Assembly (NCBI RefSeq): GCF_949628215.1
Contig: NC_134282.1
Span: 4,943,001 to 5,007,000, forward strand
DNA length: 64,000 bases
Direction: 5' to 3'
Source: Phalacrocorax aristotelis
Taxonomy: Eukaryota; Chordata; Aves; Suliformes; Phalacrocoracidae
Below, piece by piece: positions 1-10,691 of this stretch (positions within the stretch are counted from its first letter, which is position 1; every line of letters begins with the position of its first letter). Both the position numbers and the translations under genes were made by a program. The notes beneath the pieces were generated by a model. The model was not told where the DNA came from, ran no database searches, and was given only the letters and a program-made list of their open reading frames with translations.

Positions 1-198
1 GTTTTAAATGTTGTACACTCCTTCAGCTGTGGTAGAGCAAACTTTCCGAGATCAACAGTGAGTGATTTTATGTTGCTGAGGAATTGAATCTTGCTGTGTG
101 ACTGCTGAAAGGCCTTAAATAATAGGGTATTATTTAGAAAGCTTTTAAAGCAATTGCCAGGACGTATTCGTTGTGTTTGTGTCTGTCATTTCTTGCAG

Positions 199-518
199 CA
201 TTACTGACTCAGGACGGCCATCTAGCCAGATTACAGAAGCTGGATTTGAGTTATAATAACAACATTTCTGACGAAGGGTGGGTCGTTTTCTGTCAAGGCT
301 TAGCGGGATTCAAAGAACTCTCAGAGCTGGACGTCAGTCTTCGCCCATCATCCTGCCGTGACTGTGGGATGTGGTTCAGCGAGTTGTTAGCATCACTGAC
401 AAAGCTGCCTGCCTTGGCAGAGCTGGGCATGCAAAGATGGGTCCTTTCAGAATCGCAGCGGAAACGACTGGAAAGCTTTAATCAAGACAACAAACGAGAC
501 ATTCGTTTTGACTGTTGA
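199..518 (+). CDS. LRRC31: LRRC31 terminal coding exon (partial gene)
   Basis: This is the last coding exon of a leucine-rich-repeat gene whose other exons lie left of the window. A pyrimidine-rich acceptor ending in TTGCAG (193-198) precedes an open frame that starts inside a codon (phase 1) and ends with TGA at 516-518. The roughly 106 residues begin with an LRR of the ribonuclease-inhibitor type (LQKLDLSYNNNISDEG), followed by a second repeat (ELSELDVSL) and a non-repeat tail ending RDIRFDC. In human, LRRC31 is the neighbour of LRRIQ4 in exactly this orientation; it is an epithelial protein linked to barrier function. The assignment rests on LRR content, strand and synteny rather than on a remembered alignment. 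A candidate poly(A) signal ATTAAA lies at 1010-1015. Confidence 0.75.
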
Positions 519-3500
519 TGGAGGTTGAAGGTTTCTGGAAGACCTTTCACAAGCAGCACATGAACCAAGTGTTATGTATCTCTGGCTTAGAAGGCTGCCC
601 AGTTTTTAATAATCTCATCTCATGAGAGCTCTTGAAATAGTTCCATAATTATGTAAAACTGTTATTTAACTTTCTACATGAATAGATGATACAATTTAAT
701 AACATATTCTTTCAGATTCTCTGGGCCATGCCTACACTGCTAGGCTGACACTACTATATATGCTTAATCTTCATGTTGTGAATACAGCAATGACTAGTGT
801 CCAAAGAGCAGTGATGATTTCAGATGGACACACTGCAGGTTTGCCCATGGAGGGAAGTGGCCGGGCTGTGTGCTGTGCAGGTCAGTGGGCAACGTGAATG
901 TGGCCTACGTATATATAAGGAAAGTGCCTCTGATGTGAAAATACTTGAAACCTCTATGTTTTAAATTTTAGTTTCTCCTCTCCCAAAACTTTTGCCTCTT
1001 TGTGACTGCATTAAATCTACATAATTGTGACATTTGGAAAGCATCCCAACAACTCAGGATTATGTATTAGTCCAGTAAGGAAAATACAGAAGGAGCTGTT
1101 CTGCCTCTGCTCTGGCCCTTGATGCTATCCCATAGTGTAAACAAGTCCTGTGTACAGAATCAGCATAAAAATCAAGGTAAGAAACAGTTGATTGGTGTCT
1201 TGGCAGGTCTCAGGGGCAAGGGAAATGCTGTGGTAGGTTAAACCAGAGATACGTCCTGCTATCTTAGCAAGGATTTTGGATACAGAGCAATCCGTAAGCG
1301 TTCTGGATAAGGCTATGCAAAGACTTCAGGATACTTCAGAGATGCTCCTTCTCATCCTGAGCTGTTTCAGCCTTACCCAGACTGTGCTTTCTGTATGAAC
1401 CCTTTTATGACATGCAGTACAAAACCAAACTTCCAGATCCAAGAGTCCAATCTAGAGCATATGAAAGCCAGTGGGAGTCCCTGCAGTGCCTTCATGCTTC
1501 CTGCATTCAGGATTAATCCATTAACCTTCACAATACCTTGAGACGTAGACAGTGTTCTTATCCTTACCCTAAAGATGAAGAAAATAAGCAAAATCTATTA
1601 TTCAAAGCCACAGGGCAGCTTCTAGCTAAGAGCAGAGCACCCTGCTCTGTGCCCAAGACTTGTTAGAAAAAGCACCAAACTCAGGACATGTAAGCGGCTC
1701 CTCCTTTTTTCATCTGATAATTTTGGTTTTGGCATTTTATTGTATTTGCTTACACAGAGCCGAATTCTGTCTTAGTCACTCATGTCATGGAGCATATTAA
1801 CCCACATGTGAGCTCAAAGACTGCAGGGGGATTATTCATTGGTAAGGTATTTTAGGAAGTAAAGATATTAGATCTGCCCACTGAGTGAGGAGTCTTAGAG
1901 AAATCCTGAGGCAGCTTGAGGGATAAAGTACTGCTCAATTAGCCCTGAGTATATCTACATGCTGCAGCAATCTCCTGGAGGAGAGGCACAACAGGATCAT
2001 TCAGTGGTGCTTTCCTAACTAGCTAGGACCTCTCCCATGCAGAAGCAGATCAATATTCAGCTTTCAGTCTGGATGACCCTTCCAGCTGGGGTCAGGGTTA
2101 TAACCAGCAGCTGACCGTGCTGTGCTGATAGCTCTTGATCGTTTAATCCATGAATTCCTGTGAGGGTCTCTATGGACTTCCTGCTTCCAGTTTCAGTTCC
2201 ACTTGAAAAGTGCACTTGGCTCCCCCAGCTCTGAGAAATGTGAGATGAACTGGAGTGTCTTTGTCAGAGGTAGCAGGGTATTGCTGCAGTGTGGGATCGG
2301 TTATTTTCTACAGAGATCCTCAACCTCTGAAATGAAGCAAAGAGCCCCTGTTTCATACAGGGATAACAAGAGAGTCTTTCAAGCAGTGACTCAAGCCAGG
2401 AGAGTTATTCTGATGTGGAAGTACCATCATCTCTAACAGCAGCACAACAACCTCTTCTCTTAATTACTTGCCTTCCTGTGACTTTCCTCCTCAAACCTGC
2501 CTTTGGTCCAACTGGGAAATTGGTCCTTCATCTGTTCTGGAAGACCTCCAGAATCTCTCTGAATCACTCCTTTCCCACTTGAACCTCTCTCTCTAATTCA
2601 GTAAAGCAGCTGGCCCATATTTAATGTCCGGTATCTGTTGTGATCTTACTGACTGAACTGGACTTCAGTCTTGGGGTTTCTTGCTTTGTCACAGCTGGGT
2701 TCCTCATTCTCCGCTCCAGAGCACAATACAGACTCACGGCTAGCAACCTCTCCACTTGCTGTTCGTGATCCCCTTCTCAGTCCTTTGCCCTCTCATGATT
2801 CTGTCATACCTATTGTGCCACTAAAAACCTTTTATTAAATCACTTCTATTAAATGTCCTGTCTATCTGCCAGTCTTCCAGGGAATCTCTCTCTTCCAGTG
2901 ATTGACTCCTCAGTAGTCTCTGAATCATCCTTTTCTCTGTTCCTCTTTGCCTTCACTTTGGGTGAAAAAATTTCATAAGACGTCTCCAGATAATCAAAAC
3001 AGCATCAGTTATGTAGTAAAATGGAAAACCAAAACTGAGACATCCCACTTTTCTGCACTGCCAGCTCTCTCCTGCCAACAAGCATATTAATGAGATTTCA
3101 GTATCAATTGATCCAAGAGCCAAATGGAAATAAGATCCATTCCCTAGAAGCAGACGTAGCTGCAGCATCCAGAGAGCACTACCTGGAGGTGGAGCTCTAA
3201 GAAGAGCTGAGTCTCGGTGTCCTTGCCTTTCCCACCTCCTTCCGGATGCCACCTCCTTCTCCGAGGCAGACAAGGCGAGGGAGAGCAGGGCTGCAGTTCC
3301 AACCCGCCAGTTAAACTAAGTAAAGGGTTCTGCTCCTACCCACTCGTGCATTTTGAATCTCCACAGTGGCCGGTCCCACCTTTATGTATGCCACAAGTAA
3401 AACTCTGGAGGGGTTTAAGGAGTAACTGAGCAATACAGAATAAAAACTAGACAAGTTGCCTGGGACAAACACTTATCTGTAAAGTGCTGTGGAAAGGCAT

Positions 3501-4359
3501 GGTTGTGTATAAATTTGGCATGCTAGGATTATAGTAAGAAGCGTTTGTCATGGTTCTTTTGAATAACAATGGTGTTTTGGCATGCCAGGACCCAGAATCA
3601 TTGCAGAATATTGCATTCTGCAGACTCTGCTTTCAAATAAGCCTGTTGTACACAGGCGTTTTACAAACTGTCACCAAGCTCTCTCAGAGATGAGCTAAGG
3701 ATTTGACAGCTTGCAGTCATGCCAAATACTATAACTACAGATTGTCAAAACATCAGTGAACAGTTTTGCAAAAGTGTAGAGATACTTATAAAACAGCTTT
3801 TTACACCTCTGTAAGACAGGATGGTATTGCAGGTTCTGGTAGGATTGCTTATGTTCTGACTGCCTGGAATCCTCCCTATTTCCAACCAAGGTATTGGTAA
3901 TTTCTGAATGTAAAACTCATTAAATAACTGATAGTAGGTGGGGCCACAAATGTTGTTTCACTCTAGGTACGGCTGTACCTCACTGACTGGAAAACAGATT
4001 TCTAAGAATTGCGTGTGAAAAACTTCGGGATTCAGAACAAAGAACATGACATTGTACCAGACTCCTAGAGATCAGAATAATTTCCAGTTAATCAGCTGCC
4101 TCAATGCTTTGAGATAACGTACATTCAGAATGAGACACCTCAAGAATGCTTCAGAATCTGCCTGAATCAGCTGGAGTCAATGTTGACAAAAACACAGAAA
4201 CAAAACTCAAAAAAATCACCTGTTTTCATTATAACCTTTCATATAACCATATGCCTTTCCCTGATTCAAATGCTTTAATACTGCTTGTCTCCTACTCGCT
4301 TATCTCTGCTCACATTTGCTGTTCTTGTAAGTGAAAAGAGCTCTGTGCAGTTTAGTGCC
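519..4359. other. LRRC31 3' UTR and LRRC31-LRRIQ4 tail-to-tail interval
   Basis: The first 500 bases or so are probably LRRC31 3' UTR, with a possible ATTAAA signal at 1010-1015. No further coding exon was found on either strand. The longest open frames here (about 106 residues, near 2.95-3.27 kb) lack domain features and splice context. A weak MIR-like stretch may lie near 1.56-1.67 kb. LRRC31 and LRRIQ4 converge here, so no promoter is expected. Confidence 0.5.
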
Positions 4360-7300
4360 CTAATACCAGTTTTGGTTTCTGATCCTTTTACAGGCTTCTC
4401 TTCTCCCTTTTGCTTTCTTTTCCTTCTTTCTTTTTTTTTCCATTAGATTCTTAAGTGTCAAGAAAGGTCCAATTGCCTTCTGGTTCATCAACCCATGCCA
4501 CAAACTTTGGATCTCAAAAAGAGAGAACAATCCGATTACCTGGAGGGACAGGGTAGAAGCACACAGTCATGTGGAACAGTATTGCTGGTGGGTATTCTTG
4601 ACGCAAAAAGCCAGGCACATTGTGGTCTCCAAAAAACCCCTTTTATTCAGTATTAGACTACATTGTTCGCAGCTAAGATAGACTGCTGGCCACCTGGCTT
4701 TTCCTTTACTCTGTGTGTTATGTTTTTCAAGAGGAATTTCTTAGCAGGGAGGACACTAGCACTGTAGTCCTCCAGACCCTTTGATTAGAGCAGAAAATTA
4801 TCTACAAATCTTTAAATGTCACCTTTTAGTTCAGAAGAGCTGTTTGGGAGAAACACATTCATTCATAAAGAAATTACAGACGTTACAGAAAGAAAGGAAT
4901 AATTTAGAAGAATCAAAGACTGAGGATTTGCCTTTCCTTCCTTCTTGCTCTGTAGTTTTTCTGAGCAATTCCATGGTCCATTGGTGATACAGACTGATGT
5001 TCTTTTGGGATCGACATCTTTGGGAGTGGGATCTTCTTGGGAAGAAAGAACATTTCTTTTGGGAAAAAAAACAACCAAACACAAACCCAAACAAAACCAC
5101 ACAAAAAGTGTGTTTTGTTCAGTGTGTTTTTACGATGGATCTTCAACTCTCTACAGTCAAAATACAGTCAGCAAGAGTGGAAAATGCCACCTGCAGTTAG
5201 TTTCATCTATAAGCAATGCCTTGAATTAGAGGATCTGCCTTGTTTTTAGACACACTAACCATTCCCCTTCCACTGGAAGCTGTAAGGGCTGTTCTGTGCC
5301 TGCTGTGACCTGGCGGGGCAGTGACAACCTTCTGGAAAGTTTCTGAATGATGCCCAGTGCTGTATTTCCTGATGGTTCCCTATATCCTACCTTAACTTGA
5401 TCAGTGACAGAAGTACTGCTCTGCCATAGCTGATGCAAGCAGTGCTTTAAGACATTTTTGATCTTGCTTAGAGTACCCTGTAGGTTGTTCTGCAAACTAA
5501 TCTGTCTAACTGCAAACAAATCTATGACTAAAAACACAGCTTTGTATATATATTGTGGTGGCTTTATTAACACCCCTACTTTTAAGTTCATTGCCTTTTT
5601 ACACCGTTTTTCCCATAAGTATTCCCAGCTGGCAGATGTTCCCTGACAGCACACTTCAGTCGGAGGGTCTGTCATAGGGTTCCCATCCACAAGGACCAGT
5701 TCCAGCTAGTGAAGACTGTCCAAATCCTTGGGCAGCTGGGAGAGGTGATTCTTCTGAACAAGCAGGTTTTGCAAACCCGAACACACAAAAGCAAACACAA
5801 ACAACGGGAATGAAGGGGAGCATTCCTGCGTGCTCCCAGTAAACAGCACATGGATGAGGCACAAACATTTCCATCAATGTCTGTAATGAATGTGTGTGTC
5901 GAACATCTCACCAGAGCACTTAAAATTCAAAGTATCTGCTCTCAAATGTAGAAGGATGGGACTTGGGCTTTCCTAGCAAAGCGTTTACTTCACTACGTGA
6001 AGAATATTCACCTGGCAGCCAGGTGGCCAAATCCAGCTTTCAAAAGTCCTGCTAATTGGCACTCCAACAGTGCTAGTGAACTAAGCCACACAGAAATGCA
6101 ATGAACTGGGAAAGATGGAACGACTGCACTGGGGAGCACCGCCAGAGAGCTGGTTCCGCACCACCCCCGTGGAGTCACTGGTGCTGTCCTAGCGGGGCTT
6201 CTCACATCAGGGGGTCTGCTTGGAGCTGAGCTCTGGGGAACACCCGTTTCCTTGGACTCCTGAGGTTGAGGTGGGTCATGGGGGAGGACCTCCTGTCCAT
6301 TGGCTTTTGCACAGCGCTTCCCCTACCCTCCCAGTTCCTAACTTTTATCCTATTTGGCTCCCTTACAATTACAGGATGAGCCCTGAATGATGCACTGCAT
6401 TCCTTCCTTCCTTTCTCTCCCTCCTTCTTCCAAAATACTTACTGGTACTTGTGTCCTTAAGGCCACAAATACAATGACTATTTTTCACCTTGTATTTGGC
6501 CTACAGAGTCTGAGAGCTGTTTAAGAGATTGTTGGGACAGTCAAGTATTTTCAAGTGGGTCAGTCAGCTGATGGCTGCAGGCAGGTACTTCAGACAATTA
6601 TTCTCTGTATGCAGTTCTTTCAGATTCTGGAAAATATGTGCGCATAGCTTTTAATAATTAAAGGCTTTTTCCTTAGCTTGGTATATAATCAATGTACAGA
6701 GAATATCAGTAAGTGCGGAAGTAAGGTTTATAATCTGAGCTACCATTGGGATGACTACCAAGCACATGAGTTTCAAACACTGAGTTTTGATGTTATTCCT
6801 ATTGTGACAGCCTGATGCTGCACCATGTACCTAAAGAGATTAGGAGAACCTTCAGTACTGCATGTGGGAGCAGCGGAAATCCATGGAAGCGCCACAGATG
6901 CCGCAGCAGACCAAGATCTTCCCCCTTCTATTGCTCCTACCTGCAATTTGCTGATGTCTTCTGGCAGACTTGTGAATTTAATTCCTTTATCTTGTCCCAG
7001 GTATAATCTCTCTAATAACTCCAGGAGAAAGATTTCCTTTGGAAAGATACTGAATTGGTTTTCAGACAGGCAAAGGCTTTTCAAATTTGACAGTTCTTTC
7101 ACCTCTGCAGGTATCTAGACACAGTCATTAAAAAGATACATTATGTCAATTAAACAGTAATCCTTGGGATTTGTTTTGAGGGAAAAATCTCCAAGGAAAT
7201 GCTGTGGAGCTGCATTACTCTTGATGGATGAACACAGAATATTCTGCTCATTAATATAACATTATACCTCACAGTATGGTGGAAATCTTGGCAAAAAAAC

Positions 7301-9136
7301 TCCATGTTGTTTCCTCTGCTGGAAAGATTTCTTATGGGGTTCATTTTATTTCTTAGCAGAAACATTAGTCTGCTTCTTCATTTCCTTTGTATGCACAGAG
7401 CAGGGGAGAGTAATTTAAATGAACAAAATCTGAAAGTGATTCTTTTGCATAAATTACTACTTCTGTAAACGTAACCTTCAAGAAGAAAATCGCGCAAGTG
7501 AAAATCTCCTTGGAAAAGAAGCGTTGCATTATATAAAAAGGAAGGTGTATTCTAAGCCCTAAAATGAGTGTGTCCATGAATACTGTTACACTTATAATAG
7601 CACAGCTTCAGGGTACATAATTGCTCATTATCAAATGAACAACAAATGTTAATGGTGTTAAAGACATTAACAATATCACATTCATTTTTAAATTGCCCTC
7701 TGCTCTTTTTCAGTTTGTGATATCTTGATTCTACACAAATGCAGCTCTTATTTTCCAGTGTACACAGAAAAAAAGACACAAAAAGACTGAAGTATTCCCT
7801 CCAGTCATTATTTCATCTTTACAATTCAAAACAAAGGTCAGTGTTTCCACATTCTTGCTTTTTCTCCCTGCCTGAATACTCAGATGTCAGTGATAATGAA
7901 TAACGAAGGCTCAGCTGCGTACGAGGTGGAACAGGCTTTCTCACTGTAGTAGGGAAAAGTGGCACTCAGCTGTAATGAAGAACTTAGATTTTGCAAAAGG
8001 GAGGTATCAATAAAATAAAAATGAAAACAAAGGAACAAATACCTATCGTATGTGGTTGCCATCCAGGGCCAATATTTCCAGATTTTTCATAGTGCATATT
8101 CCTTTAGGAATCTCATCAAAGCAATTTTCACTCAGATCTAGTATCCTGACACCGGTTAATCTGGTGAAGGACTCGGGTACTGCGTGCAGTCCGGTGTTCC
8201 TCAGAGAAACACAGGAAAGGGACGGCCAGCAGCAGATCTGGTGTGGGAACTTCTTCAGGCTGTTACCAGACAGTCTGAGTACTCTCATTTCAGCGAGATT
8301 CTTCAAACCTGGGGGAAGCTTGTGCAGGAGATTATGAGCCAGATCCAGCACAGCCAGCTTCTGGCAGTGTTGCAGTGTAGGAGGAATGGAGGGTAAGCTA
8401 TTAAAAGCTAAAAATAGCTTAACTAAGTTTGTCAAAAAGCCTACCTCTTCTGGGATGAGACTCATTAGATTTTGATCCAGATCTATTTCTAAATTAGCAA
8501 TATGACAAAGCTCCTTGGGAAAACTTTTATATCTATTTTTCTGGAGGTAAATTTCCTTGAGTTTTGTCAGGTTCACTATTTCTTTAGGCAGACTTCTGAG
8601 ATTAGTGTCAGAAAAGCCAAGCAGTTCAACGTGATGGAGGTATCCACCGATCCGCACTGGGATTTCGTGCAAGTTTGTTTTACAGAGCCTGAGCTGACAA
8701 AGGGACGGCAACTTGCTGATAACCGGCAGCAATCTACAAGAGAGGGGGTTGTTACTTAAATCTAAAATTAGAAGACATTTCAGCATCCCCGGTTTTTCAC
8801 ATATGTCCTGTATGTGATTCTGATCCAAGTAGAGGATCTTCATGTGCCTCAAGCGATTGATGTCTCTGGGGATGCTTACAACCAGGTTCTTTTCCATGTG
8901 CAGGTCTTCCAGATATTCTAGACTCAAGACCCCCAGCAAGAGCATTCGCAGAACAGAGGGTTCCTGTCTGTGACACATGTGGGAGAAAGAGCTTCATCCT
9001 CTGGCACTTCATTCACTGGTATTTCTTGTGCAGTCTGACCACAGTTATCCTCAAAATCAACAGAGTCAGCTTTGGGGCAATGAGTGCCCCCTGTGCTGGC
9101 CTCTTGGCTCTGCCGAGATTCAGCCGTCTCTGTTCC
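4360..9136 (-). pseudogene. LRRIQ4: LRRIQ4 unitary pseudogene, five exons, multiply disabled
   Basis: All five exons align in order with recalled vertebrate LRRIQ4 (LRR and IQ-motif protein, about 560 aa in human): exon 1 8043-9136, exon 2 6941-7114 (58 codons, as in human), exon 3 6489-6626, exon 4 5580-5776, exon 5 4360-4512. Exon 1 encodes about a dozen LRRs, for example LHHVELLGFSDTNLRSLP. Lesions seen directly: an N-terminal frame (open 8927-9136, no ATG) that is out of register with the LRR frame and meets TGA at 8924-8926; TAG at 8043-8045 replacing the last codon of exon 1; TGA at 6564-6566 in exon 3; a 1-bp loss later in exon 3; GG instead of AG at the exon 4 acceptor (5777-5778); TAG at 5706-5708 in exon 4. 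Exon 5 keeps a worn IQ motif (IQSLWHGLMNQ) and a lysine-rich tail. It is head-to-head with LRRC34. The long exon 1 frame could still make an LRR fragment. Confidence 0.87.
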
Positions 9137-10691
9137 TTATTTTTAATTTCAGAAGAGAAGAAAATTTAAAAAAATCAATAGTATCTTCCTATACTAATAA
9201 ATACTGGCAGAATTCAGCATTTAGGGACAGGTTCTAGTCTCAAGTTTTACCCCTGCAAAAAGCTGCTTGTGTTGAGATCAAATCCTGCAGTACGTACAGC
9301 CGGACCATATCTTTGAATCCTGAAGTGCCCCAACTGCCAAAATCAGAGGGTTACCTTGGGAAGTCAGAGCAGCTGGACGAAGTAACCTCCTTGAGTCCTG
9401 AAGGCCTATATTTACAAACACTGGCTGAGATCTGTCTTCAGCTACGCTGACTGCAAAACTGGAAGAGTCCTGTTGTAAAGAGGTGGCACCTTCTCCGGTG
9501 GTTTCTGAGCCAGGGAGATGCCAGTGAATCTGATATCTGATAATCCTCGAAGCTGTACTGCTGCTGATAGCGAAAGAGCCAGAGGTGGGAAGGAAGTGAG
9601 CTCTGACATCTGGATGAAAGAAACAACTGGCATTTAAGGAATGATAAGAGAGAAAGCGGAGGTTGAGAAGCAGCTGTCAGTCACCTTACACCTGATGCCC
9701 TTTTCTCTGCTGCCATAACCATGCCGGGAGGACGTCACGTTTCCAGAGATGGGTGATTTCCAGGTGCCACCAGGACACGGAGGAAGAACCGAGTGACCAC
9801 CGTGGGGAGAGCTGGGCTTCCCAGTCCAATTCAGATGTTGCACAAGGGTATTTTCCTTTTTTATTGGCTCTGAGTTCAGGACTTGTGTGTGAGTCCAACA
9901 CGCTGTGGGGCAGGAGAGCGTGTGATCCCAGCCCACGCCCTCCTGCCTAGAAGGGAAGTCGGTAGGAGGATTTATTCGGTGGAAAGGACCGGCACAGGCA
10001 CCTTTGAAGTAACTGCTAATCCGTGTAACCACGGAAATTTTTGCAAAGGCTCCTTGGAGACCACGGGCAGACCGCTAGGTAAATACTCCGGGGGGTAAGC
10101 TGCCAAAACTGCCCTCCCCTCACCACAGAGGCTGGCCACCATAGCTGCGGCTGGGCCTCCGTGTTGGGGAGGGCTCAGCACAGCGCCGGGCTGGGGCGGC
10201 AGCAGTGCCTCCTGCCAGGGCACTGGCTCCTCTCGGCGGAGGGCCAGGGATGCCCTCCTTGGAAATGGGCTCCATTTCCAACCATTATTAACCTTGGAGC
10301 AGCCTGGCTCGGCCGTGGGGCAGAGCTCGCCCGTGGGCCTCTCACCGTGGGTTGACGTGGGGAGAGGACGCGGGTGTGGCTGGCTCAGGTAGGCCTGTGG
10401 AGGTGGGGGGCCCAGCAGCTCTAGAGGGAAAAAAGACCTGCTTGTACGAATATTAATTCTCTGTTAGCTCAGTTGCAACGCGATGGTGGATCAGAAACAC
10501 ATCCACAAATCCACATATTTTCCTATCTCTCTGTTATTCTTGTGTTGCATACCGACAGTTGTAACCCTTTTCAGACCAAGCCCATTTTTATTGTTATGCA
10601 GAGCCCAGCACAACAAGATCTTGCGTCCCTGGTGGTGTTGCTAGGCTGCCCTAATGATGCGGTAACACTTTCTTTTGTTTTCCAGCAGGTC
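9137..10691. promoter_or_regulatory. LRRIQ4/LRRC34 head-to-head promoter interval
   Basis: This 1.5-kb gap separates two divergent genes and should hold both promoters. GC content rises between about 9.9 and 10.4 kb. A donor-like CTCAG|GTAGGC near 10,384-10,394 could end a non-coding first exon of LRRC34, and TTTTCCAGCAG at 10,678-10,688 is a good acceptor just before the first usable LRRC34 ATG. An X-box-like sequence (GTTGCTAGGCTGC, 10,637-10,649) has one good RFX half-site. No coding exon was recognised. The exact start sites cannot be fixed from sequence alone. Confidence 0.45.

Noticed and set aside
5226-5690. 154-codon minus-strand frame taken as an independent gene
   Set aside because: Its first part is LRRIQ4 exon 4 read after the in-frame TAG (GNPMTDPPTEVC matches the family) and the rest runs on into the intron.
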